Shown one piece after another: positions 12,201 to 24,891 of a stretch of 64,000 bases of DNA. Numbering within the stretch: the first letter of the stretch is position 1; every line of letters starts with the position of its first letter. Made by a program: the position numbers and the translations under genes. The notes under the pieces were generated by a model. That model made no database searches, was not told where the DNA came from, and was given only the letters and a program-made list of their open reading frames with translations. The stretch spans positions 34,285,828 to 34,349,827 of the forward strand of contig OZ038315.1 of the NCBI GenBank assembly GCA_964035775.1. Reading direction: 5' to 3'. Origin of the DNA: Osedax frankpressi. Lineage: Eukaryota; Annelida; Polychaeta; Sabellida; Siboglinidae.

Positions 12201-14889
12201 CACCTCACCAACACCTCACCAACACCTCACCAACACCTCACCAACACCTCACCAACACCTCACCAACACCTCACCAACACCTCACCAACACCTCACCAAC
12301 ACTTCACCAACACTTCACCAACACCTCACCAACACCTCACCAACACCTCACCAACACCTCACCTCACCAACACCTCACCAACACCTCACCAACACCTCAC
12401 CAACACCTCACCAACACCTCACCAACACCTCACCAACACCTCACCAACACCTCACCAACACCTCACCAACACCTCACCAACACCTCACCAACACCTCACC
12501 AACACCTCACCAACACCTCACCAACACTTCACCAACACCTCACCAACACCTCACCAACACCTCACCAACACCTCACCAACACCTCACCAACACCTCACCA
12601 ACACCTCACCAACACCTCACCACCACCTCACCAACACCTCACCAACACCTCACCAACACCTCACCAACACCTCACCAACACCTCACCAACACCTCACCAA
12701 CACTTCACCAACACCTCACCAACACCTCACCAACACCTCACCAACACTTCACCAACACTTCACCAACACTTCACCAACACCTCACCAACACCTCACCAAC
12801 ACCTCACCAACACCTCACCAACACCTCACCAACACCTCACCAACACCTCACCAACACCTCACCAACACCTCACCAACACCTCACCAACACCTCACCAACA
12901 CCTCACCAACACCTCACCAACACCTCACCAACACCTCACCAACACCTCACCAACACCTCACCAACACCTCACCAACACCTCACCAACACCTCACCAACAC
13001 CTCACCAACACCTCACCAACACCTCACCAACACCTCACCAACACCTCACCAACACCTCACCAACACCTCACCAACACCTCACCAACACCTCACCAACACC
13101 TCACCAACACCTCACCAACACCTCACCAACACCTCACCAACGCCTCACCAACGCCTCACCAACACTTCACCAACACCTCACCAACACCTCACCAACACCT
13201 CACCAACACCTCACCAACACCTCACCAACACCTCACCAACACCTCACCTCACCAACACCTCACCAACACCTCACCAACACCTCACCAACACCTCACCAAC
13301 ACTTCACCAACACCTCACCAACACCTCACCAACACCTCACCAACACCTCACCAACACCTCACCAACGCCTCACCAACACCTCACCAACACCTCACCAACA
13401 CCTCACCAACACCTCACCAACACCTCACCAACACCTCACCAACACCTCACCAACACCTCACCAACACCTCACCAACACCTCACCAACACCTCACCAACAC
13501 CTCACCAACACCTCACCAACACCTCACCAACACCTCACCAACACCTCACCAACACCTCACCACCACCTCACCACCACCTCACCACCACCTCACCACCACC
13601 TCACCAACACCTCACCACCACCTCACTACCACCTCACCAACACCTCACCAACACCTCACCAACACCTCACCAACACCTCACCAACACCTCACCAACACCT
13701 CACCAACACCTCACCAACACCTCACCAACACCTCACCAACACCTCACCAACACCTCACCAACACCTCACCAACACCTCACCAACACCTCACCAACACCTC
13801 ACCAACACCTCACCACCACCTCACCACCACCTCACCACCACCTCACCACCACCTCACCACCACCTCACCAACACCTCACCAACACCTCACCAACACCTCA
13901 CCAACACCTCACCAACACCTCACCAACACCTCACCAACACCTCACCAACACCTCACCAACACCTCACCAACACCTCACCAACACCTCACCAACACCTCAC
14001 CAACACCTCACCAACACCTCACCAACACCTCACCAACACCTCACCAACACCTCACCAACACCTCACCAACACCTCACCTCACCAACACCTCACCAACACC
14101 ATTTCCTCGCATGTATTCTATTAGATTCGCTTTCTCTTTTCGCAGAATTACGTGAGATTTTCTCTCTCTTCGACAAAGACAATGACAGCAACATAAGTAT
14201 GCACGAAGTTCAACAAGTGATGAACTTGTTGGGTCAACAGGTTGACCTTTCGAGACTCTCCGAAACCTTTCAGATGGTCGATCAGGACGGTTAGCTGACC
14301 TCGATGTCCGATATCGACGAGTGTATCTCTAATGATACAATAAACACGTTACAATCGTTGTAGTTTCTTTCTATAATGATTGCTACGCACGATGTCAACA
14401 AATATTGATATATCTAAATATATAAGTTATAGCGTATCTATTGTAAATATATTGTAAAGATATTGGATATAATTAGATTTAATTAGATATTATTGGATAT
14501 TATTAGATAATTAGATATAATTACATATAATTTTATATAAGCGTAACAATACATTGACAGGCAATGGTTTGATTGATTTCAATGAGTTTTTGAAGATGAT
14601 GCAATACGGCTCTAAAATGCATGTAGGAGGAAGTGAGCTCACTGAAATAAGAGCTTTGTTTCAAGCTTTCGACAAGGACAGCAGTGGTTTGAACAATACT
14701 ATCTTGTCTTGCCTTCCTCTATTTTGCAATATTACAATATCTTATTCTAGTCTAAAGTTGTCATTCTTAATTATACGATTAATATTAATACTTTTAATAA
14801 ATTCATAATTCATATTTTAGATATATTAGTGTATAATATAATAATAATTTTGATATCATATATTCCTGTCTAATGTTATAATAATTCTG

Positions 14890-14950
<61 letters not shown>

Positions 14951-17900
14951 GTATTTATATATATTTGTATATATTTATTATTATTAATACCAGTTACAAT
15001 TATATTATATTATTTCTATATGGCCGTATATAAATATGATACGTCCTTGACCTTGATAAGATTGTGATTTGTTTCCAAGGTTACATCGACGCCGGTGAGT
15101 TGGAAGACACCATGACACAGCTCGGCATGCCTGTGACATCTGCCGACGTCAAAGACATGCTCAAGGTCGCCGGAGTATCTGCTGGAGGTCGTATCTATTA
15201 CGAAGACTTTGTGAAGATGATGGCGGATCAGATTGTAACTGCCCAGCAACAGGTTTGACCTTTGCTTTTTCCTATTCGACCTTTACTTTTTTTCTAGTAT
15301 TCCTTCACTCCCAGTCCCAGTCCTAGTCCCAGTCCTAGTCTACTTTTATTATTTTCGTGAATTATTTGATTTCCTCCCATACATTTAAATCTATTATTCA
15401 CCCACAAACAAATAAACATACGTTACATACTTTTCTCACACCCATACTCCCATACACATTTGCACTATTCCCCTACAAACAATGTATGTATTGTATTGTA
15501 TTGTACTCTGTATACGCGAGCCCTGCTAATATATTACCCAGCATTAATTTACACATGTTCCACGCGGACCTAGCAAGGAAACAATTCCCCCGTGCGATCA
15601 ATCTAATTATATTATGTGTACGTTTATATGAGATAAGTGAGAATACACACACATAATCTAAATACTTAGACTCAAACTGTAATTACTTACTGGAACATTG
15701 AGGTTATAAACCTATATATAATATATATATATGTACATACATATTCCAACACATCCAAAATTATTAATTTAGTTAGATTCAATGCTAATATATATGATTA
15801 CATAAACATTCCTTCGAAGTAATTATCTATAGCTATATTTATTATGTTTTGACCTTTATTATTAATATATATACCACATAATGGACAATTATCCTCATTA
15901 ATTATAATTCCCCATACTTGTGAATGCTTTAGAACAGCAATCATCTGATAATATATTATCTTTTATATAAATTGTGTTATTACCTCGATAATTGATTCGA
16001 TTAATTATAATTAATAATAATGGCTACTTATCTTTTTATTTAAACCCAGTTTACCAATAGCCCTTCACCCTTCACCCTTCACTCTTACCCTTCACCTTTC
16101 ACCTTTACACAGATGGCCGGTGAATCAACTCGTAAATTTCCGGAAGCTACTCCGACTGCCACCAGGACGTCGGATTGCAGTTTATTAGGATACGACGGTG
16201 GTGGTGGTGGCGACGTCGACGATGAATCCAGTGCCAAGGTCGCCTTCGCTATGTTCGACAAGGACGGAGACGGTGTTATCACGTGCAGAGAACTTCTCAA
16301 GGTCATGGTTTCGTTGGGTTTCGACGTCAACTCCGCAGAGGTCAAGAGGATTATTGAGAAGGTCGATCTGGACGGTTGGTCATCTCTCCATCGCTTGTAT
16401 CTTGTTTTCGCGATGTTACTTTATGCTATTGCTTGTTTTTACGATAATTGTAATCGAAGTTTACGAGATTAGGTAATGCTTTAATATTTACTTTAACTTT
16501 AACTTTAATATTTTGATTATTACATCGTTTCGATATTTAAATTAGATTCTAAAACATGATAATTGTAATTATTCAAATTTCTAGCTTTTTTAATTAATAT
16601 AGTATATTAAATATAGTGATTAATTATAATATTATATTTGATATTGATATTATTGATTATTGATTTCCTATCTGGTTATTGTGAATATAATTCATTTTCA
16701 TTCGTAAATAATTTCTTCGATTTTAATATTCAAATTAATCTTCGTAGGAAATGGAATGATTGAATTTGATGAATTTGAATCCTGGCTGCAGAAACATATT
16801 GGAATACTGCCAAATTCTAAAATAACTCTAAAAAAGAATAAAAATATCACTGTGGATACAGGAACCACAACCTCGGAACTAGGCCAGTTATTTAAAGTTT
16901 TTGACAAGGTAAAGACTCAATTCTTCTCTGTAATTTATTATATTAGTCTTATATTATATTCATTTCTTTCTTATTCGCCAGGATTCCGATGGTACAATTT
17001 CGGCGTCAGATCTACGAGGCACGATGAAGGACCTCGGACTAATTCTCTCCGAGGACGACATCGAAGCAATGATGAATCAGGCCGGCCTAGATAGTACAGG
17101 AAATATTCATTTGATTGACTTCTGCAAAATCATGGGTCCAATGCTCGGACATTTACCTTCGGCTCAATCAATTTCGGTTTAAATCAATTTATTTTTATCT
17201 TAATTTTTGAATTGCATAATTTATTCATTGACTTTTAAGTATCGAATTAATCTTTTTCGATAAATCTCACATCAATTTACATCTTTCCTTAATTTTAAGC
17301 AATAATTTCTATTAACAGCAAGATTTACACTGCGCTGCAATTTCGGCAAATCTTGATAAGAAACACGAAGGTTAAGAATTATTGATATAAATAGAAATAT
17401 TAGAATATCTAAATATTGTTTATTAATATTATTATTACTTTTTAATTCAAATAATCAATTATACATATATTGTATCGTTATCATATAATAATATTACATT
17501 AATTTCATATAATATTACATTAATTGTATATAATATTACATTAATTGTATATAATATTACATTAATTGTATATAATATTACATTAATTGTATATAATATT
17601 ACATTAATTGTATATAATATTACATTAATTGTATATAATATTACATTAATTGTATGAAATATTACATTAATTGTATATAATATTACATTAATTGTATATA
17701 ATATTACATTAATTGTATATAATATTACATTAATTGTATGAAATATTACATTAATTGTATATAATATTACATTAATTGTATATAATATTACCTTAATTGT
17801 ATATAATATTACATTAATTGTATATAATATTACATTAATTGTATATAATATTACATTAATTGTATATAATATTACATTAATTGTATATAATATTACATTA

Positions 17901-20900
17901 ATTGTATATAATATTACTATAATTGTATATAATATTACATTAATTGTATATAATATTACATTAATTGTATATAATATTACATTAATTGTATATAATATTA
18001 CATTAATTGTATATAATATTACATTAATTGTATATAATATTACATTAATTGTATATAATATTACATTAATTGTATATAATATTACATTAATTGTATATAA
18101 TATTACTATAATTGTATATAATATTACATTAATTGTATATAATATTACATTAATTGTATATAATATTACATTAATTGTATATAATATTACATTAATTGTA
18201 TATAATATTACATTAATTGTATATAATATTACATTAATTGTATATAATATTACATTAATTGTATATAATATTACATTAATTGTATATAATAATACATTAA
18301 TTGTATATAATATTACATTAATTGTATATAATATTACATTAATTGTATATAATATTACATTAATTGTATATAATATTACATTAATTGTATATAATATTAC
18401 ATTCATTGTATATAATATTACATTAATTGTATATAATATTACATTAATTGTATATAATATTACATTAATTGTATATAATATTACATTAATTGTATATAAT
18501 ATTACATTAATTGTATATAATATTACATTAATTGTATGTAATATTACATTAATTGTATGTAATATTACATTAATTGTATATAATATTACATTAATTGTAT
18601 GTAATATTACATTAATTGTATATAATATTACATTAATTGTATATAATAATACATTAATTGTATATAATATTACATTAATTGTATATAATATTACATTAAT
18701 TGTATGTAATATTACATTAATTGTATATAATATTACATTAATTGTATATAATATTACATTAATTGTATATAATACTATTATTTACAATATCGTTAATTCT
18801 AATTTGTTTTCTGTTCAGATGCGGATCTCAGAGTTTTATTCGCGGAGTTCGACTCCAACTGCGATTCTTACCTGACGTTGGAGCAATGCCACAAGATCAT
18901 CGTGTTCCTCGGCTACTCGAATGTCTCCGAATCCTTCGTGCGTTCGAAATTCAATAAACTCGACTCAAAAAGTTACATTCTTCATTAGTTCGGCGCGTTT
19001 GAATTGATAACGAATTATTTGTTTTTCGTACGAATCTCTTACGAAAGCACTTGTAAGTTATTCAAGTAAACTAAACGCAACGCCAAATCCTCGTCCAGAA
19101 CTCGGATTGAACTATGCACAACTACGAAACCTATTATCCGATGTAATTGATAAGAAAAATGGCAGTTTCAGTAATTTCTCGGCGTCGTTGAAAAGAAGAA
19201 TTTCAACTAGTGCTACTGAGACAAAGAAAAAGGTTATTTTATTTTACTGGACACTTCTCTTGGTCATACATTATAATTTATAATTTGGTATTTTTATAAA
19301 TATATTGTTATTGTTGTTGAGATTAAAGACATAGAAATTATTAATGTTTCGAAAATAAATCCACTAGAATGAAACAAAGCATAACAGAAAACTCAAAGCT
19401 AATCCTGCCCCGATATCGAAAATCCCCAATGGACCTTTCTATGAAACTTCTTCCGAAGTTGCTGCTAATAGAATCACGGCAACCATTGAAATTCCTATGC
19501 AAACTCTTCCCTTAAAAGAAACTTCAGGTTCATCCAGAAATTTATTAATTTAAATATTCACGTTGATCAATTTCATAATATGATTATTGTATTACTTCAT
19601 TTAAATAGATAACTCAGGACCTCCAGATAGAAAACCTCCTCTTCCTCCTCTAGACTGCGTTAGTAGTACGTTTTTATACATTATTGCCCACGGTGAATCA
19701 AATTCACTTGTATTTAAATATCGCAACTTACTTAAAACAGACAAAGTCAACTGAATGTATTTCTAATGCTGAACACACAATTTTCATTAAAAGTTTGTAT
19801 TATTAATTAGTTGGTAATCATCATCAATCAAATAGAATTAATAATCCCGTCTTGATTTAGAGAATTATTGAAATTTATCCCAAATCAATTTTTAATAGTT
19901 TAAAAATTGTTTATATTTTATTGTTAGATGCATAAACTAATGTTTTACAACAGCTGTATGTTCTGCCTTCATGAAATATGGCAAATCCCAACTCGGCTAT
20001 GTGACCTCGGCTGAACTAGTAGAACTCTTGCGTTCTTTGAACTACGACCTTCACCTGCCTCACATCCGTGAATTACTAATACTCACGGCTGCTAATCGTT
20101 ATTATTGTTTCACTTTCTTAATCACTTTCTTAAACTCTTTCTTAATCACTTTATTAATATCTTTCTTAATCACTTTCTTAATCTCTTTTAATCACTTTCT
20201 TAATCACTTTCTTAATCACTTTCTTAATCACTTTCTTAATCACTTTCTTAATCTCTTTCTTAATCACTTTCTTAATCACTTTCTTAATCACTTTCTTAAT
20301 CACTTTCTTAATCACTTTCTTAATCACTTTCTTAATCACTTTCTTAATCACTTTCTTAATCACTTTCTTAATCACTTTCTTAATCACTTTCTTAATCACT
20401 TTCTTAATCACTTTCTTAATCACTTTCTTAATCACTTTCTTAATCACTTTCTTAATCACTTTCTTAATCTCTTTCTTAATCACTTTCTTAATCACTTTCT
20501 TAATCACTTTCTTAATCACTTTCTTAATCACTTTCTTATTCTCTTTCTTCTATTTTTTTCCTTTATCTTCCCTGTTTATTTTTCATTAATTTTCTCTCTA
20601 TTTTTTCTTATACTCTCTTCTTTTCTATTCTTTTTTCATCTTTATCTTTATGTTACCATCTTTATTTTTTTTCATTCCTTCTTCTATTATCATCTATTAT
20701 ATGTCATTATTTTTGCATCTCTTTCCTACTTATACTTTTATTTATTAGTTCTCTCATTGTGTCTTTAATTTATAAAATATCAACTTTCTTTTTTCGTAAT
20801 CGATATCTTTTAAAATCTACTAACAATATTTTGTAGCCATATAAACCATATCATATATATTCTGTCTGGTTCATTTACTTCTAACACTATCTCCTCATTT

Positions 20901-23900
20901 CATATGTGTACACTTTCTCTTCCTCACACTATCGACTTACTCTGTCAAATATTTGCTGACATTCAATATCTTTAATTTAACCTCTAATACAAACTATCTA
21001 ATCTTTTATTCTCGTCATGCTCTTTTCTACTCGAATTTCATCATTCACTCTCTTAAATACCAGCTGATGGGCTACTAAATCTTTCTGAACTATTGAGTCA
21101 CCTTACCATCGAAGAACCCGACATGACTCGCAGAAAACACAATAGCGCTCCGGAACCCGATGCCTGGATGGCTTTCAAGGTTTATATCGCATGTACATTG
21201 TTGAGATTAGGAGATATAATACATTACCAAGAGATATAATACATTAACAATAGATATAATACATTACCAAGAGATATAATACATTACCAAGAGATATAAT
21301 ACATTACCAAGAGATATAATACATTACCAAGATATATAATACATTACCAAGAGATATAATACATTACCAAGAGATATAATACATTACCAAGAGATATAAT
21401 ACATTACCAAGAGATATAATACATTACCAAGAGATATAATACATTACCAAGTGATATAATACATTACCAAGAGATATAATACATTACCAAGAGATATAAT
21501 ACATTACCAAGAGATATAATACATTACCAAGAGATATAATACATTACCAAGAGATATAATACATTACCAAGAGATATAATACATTACCATGAGATATAAT
21601 ACATTACCAATAGATATAATACATTACCAAGAGATATAATACATTACCAAGAGATATAATACATTACCAAGAGATATAATACATTACCAATAGATATAAT
21701 ACATTACCAATAGATATAATACATTACCAAGAGATATAATACATTACCAAGTGATATAATACATTACCAATAGATATAATATATTAACAATAGATATAAT
21801 ACATTACCAAGAGATATAATACATTACCAATAGATATAATATATTAACAATAGATATAATACATTACCAAGAGATATAATACATTACCAATAGATATAAT
21901 ATATTAACAATAGATATAATACATTATACCAAGAGATATAATACATTACCAATAGATATAATACATTACCAATAGATATAATTACTAATTTTATTATTAA
22001 TAAAATTATATTATATGTAATGTATTATATACCAAATACTTCCCAACTACTTCCCAATTACTTTCCAACTACTTCCCATTTACTTACCAACTACTTCCCA
22101 ATTACTTACCAACTACTTCCCATTTACTTACCAACTACTTCCCAATTACTTACCAACTACTTCCCAATTACTTTCCAACTACTTCCCATTTACTTACCAA
22201 CTACTTCCCAATTACTTACCAACTACTTCCCAATTACTTACCAACTACTTCCCAATTACTTTCCAACTACTTCCCATTTACTTACCAACTACTTCCCAAT
22301 TACTTACCAACTACTTCCCAATTACTTTCCAACTACTTCCCAATTACTTTCCAACTACTTCCCATTTACTTACCAACTACTTCCCAATTACTTACCAACT
22401 ACTTCCCAATTACTTACCAACTACTTCCCAATTACTTTCCAACTACTTCCCATTTACTTACCAACTACTTCCCAATTACTTACCAACTACTTCCCAATTA
22501 CTTGCCAACTACTTCCCAATTACTTCCGGCAGCTACACAACAAATCTAAATCCCAGACCTTCGAGATATCTTCAACCTCCCGTACCAACATTATTACATC
22601 CACTACCTCATTAAATGACCTCCCTTTCCTCTAACATGACCTCCCCTCCCTTAACTAAGATAGATCCCTATCTAACAGGCATTTGATAAGGATCACAATG
22701 GCTACATATCTCTCGAGGAGTTACAGACCACCATGCGAGAGCTCGGGCTGACTTTAAATTCCACAGAATCGCAAGATATGTTAAAGAGGGCTGATTCTAA
22801 TCAAGATGGACGTATTGACTATAAGGGTAAGTTATAAGTAAATACTTTATTCTATATTTAACTAATCTTTCTTTATTCAAGGTGGAGCTCTATTTACCTG
22901 CATTTATCTGCATTCATCACTATTTACTAATATTTACCTTTGTTCACCTATATTTATCTGTATTTAACTATATTTCAATTTTTTTGATATTTATTTCAAT
23001 TTCCTGTATTTATTACGTTTTTGTACTTGCCTGTACCTTTATTTACCTGTTTGCACCTCTATTTAACTATACTTACCTATAATTACTGTATTCAATTAAC
23101 TAATACAACCTACCCATTGTTTCATTATCATCTCCTATCTCCTGTTACAACTTCATCTCGATTAGCAAATCTTTCAAATTTCACTTCGTATTCCTCGAAT
23201 ATCGTAGTTAACATAAGACATAGACGTAAGACATAGATTCCGACGGTAATCAGAAAAACTCTAAGATCTCTAGCCCCAGTCGGCCTTCGAAACAGCCGAA
23301 CATCTAACATCGAATCCGTCCTCCAGAGTTCATAAAGATGATCTACGACAATCGTCTGGTGAAACAGGCCGCCACGTTGCAACAGAAGCTTTCGTTGCCC
23401 TCTCCGAAACCGCCGACTTCGCCGTTGCTACTGCCGCCAGGCGGCGGTCGTCGCAAGACCAGTACGTCCAGTCTCAGCGTGACGTCGTCGTCGCTGTTGA
23501 CCGCTTCGCCTTTACGCCGCAAGTCCGCTCAACACCGCACCTGTCAAGAGATGAACGGTCGGTCAAGCGTTTTACCCTTCTTAACAATAAGGCTTTTCTT
23601 TAATCCAAATTCTATTGTCGCCAATATTTATTGTTAATTCTCATTCTCGTGTTCATTTCTATGCTGAACTAATGATATAGAGAAAACTAGAAAATAATAA
23701 TCATAAGATATAAAATACTGAGTAAACTATTATAAATTTGTACATTAAATAAGTTTTTGTTTTCTTAATTTCATTTTTACTAATAAACAGATATTATATC
23801 ATTAATAATAATATTTAATAAACTTCAACAAATTTGTATTTTTCATGTAAATCATTAATAAATATTTCTTATTTTCAAAGTTTTTGCAATGTTACTATTT

Positions 23901-24147
23901 ATTATTGTTATTCAAATAATCAAAATTTGCAATTCATTCTTTTAAAAATAATTCCTAAATCACCACAAAAACAGCCCTGTGCAGAATTTTCCAGAAGCTT
24001 GACCACGGTGGTCTCGGTCGCATTTCTCTAACCGAAGCCGTTGACCAGGTCACTAGTTGTGGTGTGGTGTGCAATAATCCGCCCGACGATGGTACGGGAA
24101 CTGTAGACTTTGAAGAATTTATGACGATGATGAGCTCTAAGGTTTGA
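6204..24147 (+). CDS. Multi-EF-hand (tandem calmodulin-like) protein, 3' part of gene
   Basis: Nineteen phase-consistent exons: 6204-6374, 8781-8879, 9113-9199, 14146-14289, 14561-14686, 15080-15252, 16113-16374, 16748-16908, 16982-17176, 17319-17370, 18819-18971, 19099-19232, 19368-19527, 19609-19665, 19954-20097, 21064-21179, 22679-22826, 23327-23557, 23975-24147 (TGA). They encode about 927 residues; the N-terminus is not in view. I count about 19 EF-hand-like loops. Near-canonical loops include DADQDGFIGPED, DRDGDGLINYAE, DQDGNGLIDFNE, DKDSSGYIDAGE, DKDGDGVITCRE, DLDGNGMIEFDE, DKDSDGTISASD, DKDHNGYISLEE and DSNQDGRIDYKE. The loops encoded around 17050-20090 are degenerate, as are the last two. 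Proline- and serine-rich linkers (for example RKPPLPPL, and in exon 23327) separate lobes. There is no signal peptide or membrane segment in the visible part. The role is presumably calcium binding or sensing; no specific function is assigned. The family is EF-hand/calmodulin superfamily, but I recognise no named orthologue. Calmodulin and troponin C have four hands, so this protein is unusually long. Confidence 0.9.
6376..7945. repeat. Intronic pyrimidine-rich (CTCCCT)n tract
   Basis: Starts soon after the donor at 6375. After an AT-rich interruption (about 6445-6710) it runs as CCCTCTCCCTCCTCTC variants to about 7945. The minus-strand open frames are Arg/Glu/Gly low-complexity shadows. The rest of the intron to 8780 is AT-rich. 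Confidence 0.9.
8455..8705. repeat. Intronic ~20-bp repeat (TATACACTATTGACTATATA)n
   Basis: About a dozen diverged copies in the intron just before exon 8781, with a (TA)n patch near 8570-8590. Confidence 0.85.
9960..10895. repeat. Intronic 16-bp minisatellite (ACTTCTATCTTATAGT)n
   Basis: About 58 near-identical copies in the 4.9-kb intron 9200-14145 of the EF-hand gene. Variants such as CTTAGAGT are rare. On the gene's sense strand each unit contains a pyrimidine-rich stretch ending in TATAG, so it resembles a 3' splice acceptor. Confidence 0.97.
10973..14105. repeat. Intronic 11-bp minisatellite (ACCTCACCAAC)n, 3.1 kb
   Basis: About 285 copies, very homogeneous, with occasional ACTTCACC, ACGCC and ACCACC variants and a few 5-bp CTCAC insertions. 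It ends 40 bp before the acceptor of exon 14146. Because 33 is three units, it reads open for more than 1000 codons as an 11-residue repeat, HQHLTNTSPTP. The flanking exons splice cleanly across it in phase 1, so it is intron. Confidence 0.97.
14895..14970. repeat. Intronic (TA)n microsatellite
   Basis: TA repeat in the intron 14687-15079, with TGTATATA interruptions. Confidence 0.9.
17476..18775. repeat. Intronic 21-bp minisatellite with ATTACATTAATTGTATATA core
   Basis: About 62 copies of a 21-bp unit filling the intron between exons 17319-17370 and 18819-18971. The unit length is a multiple of three, which leaves a spurious minus-strand open frame of the heptapeptide INVILYT. Confidence 0.97.
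20105..20545. repeat. Intronic 12-bp repeat (CTTTCTTAATCA)n
   Basis: About 36 copies beginning a few bases after the donor at 20098. Open in frame on both strands (LNHF/KKVI repeats) but intronic: the preceding exon joins in phase to exon 21064. Confidence 0.95.
21205..21985. repeat. Intronic 20-bp minisatellite (ATATAATACATTACCAAGAG)n
   Basis: About 39 copies in the intron 21180-22678. The 3' third shows a higher-order pattern with ATATTAACAATAG variants. Confidence 0.96.
22026..22530. repeat. Intronic 22-bp minisatellite (CCCAATTACTTACCAACTAC core)
   Basis: About 23 copies with alternating CCCAATTACTTTCC, CCCATTTACTTACC and CCCAATTACTTACC subunits, giving a 44-66 bp higher-order period. 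It shares its intron with the preceding 20-bp array but is unrelated in sequence. Confidence 0.95.
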
Positions 24148-24891
24148 ATTGCTGAAATTCTAATTATTTTAATTCTAAGTTTCTAGAAAATCAACACGGA
24201 ATTCAACGATTACCAATTTAATTGTATCAATTTGTAAATTATATTCCTATACAGAATTTAAATAGTATTTCTACAATGGTCAATACAAACCATCATTCAA
24301 TCTATTTGTTTTATTTAGCCGTTAAATAATTATTAAATACTATTATTACAAAAGCATTTTTATTAAACTAATTCTCATTTGCAGGAATTTTAGAAATCAT
24401 TATACAAAGACTTTAAAAATTAACAAGACTATCTGCAAATAGATATTTTACTAAATTGTACATAGTAATTGAATACCTCTCTATGGTATTTATCATATTT
24501 TAACAGTAATTCTATACATATAGACATGTGGATTAGAATCCCCTCACCAATCTTCTTTATCAATGCATTTCATAGATTGTTATTATCAGAGATTGTTATT
24601 ATTACTGTTATTTCTGTATATATTGTCTATAATATTATATTGTATATAATTCAATTGATTTTCAGAATGTATTATATCAAATAAAATCCCATTACTAAAT
24701 ATTTCTTTCAATATAAAATATATCAATAGGTATATATTAAATAATATATTAAATAATATTAAATAATATTCAATAATATTAAATACTTTTTTTGATAATA
24801 AATAATTTTTTTTTGATAATTGACATTTTTTTTAATAATAAATGAAAACAATGTATAATTTATACAAAAGAAATTCATGAATAAGTAAACT
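24148..24891. other. Intergenic, convergent 3' ends of EF-hand gene and IFT70
   Basis: AT-rich spacer of 744 bp between two stop codons on opposite strands. I see no gene. A minus-strand ATTAAA at about 24836-24831, 56 bases past the IFT70 stop, could be its polyadenylation signal. No AATAAA is visible just after the EF-hand stop; ATTAAA near 24332 is a weak candidate. Confidence 0.6.

Noticed and set aside
10964-14155. 1063-codon open frame as a repetitive histidine/threonine/proline protein
   Set aside because: It is the 11-bp satellite read three units at a time. It lies inside an intron whose flanking EF-hand exons join in phase, and its ends run into non-coding sequence and the next exon's acceptor.
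17459-18406. INVILYT heptapeptide repeat protein
   Set aside because: A 21-bp minisatellite in an intron of the EF-hand gene; unit length divisible by three keeps it open.
9960-22530. CRISPR array
   Set aside because: All repeats are head-to-tail without unique spacers, and the host is a eukaryote.
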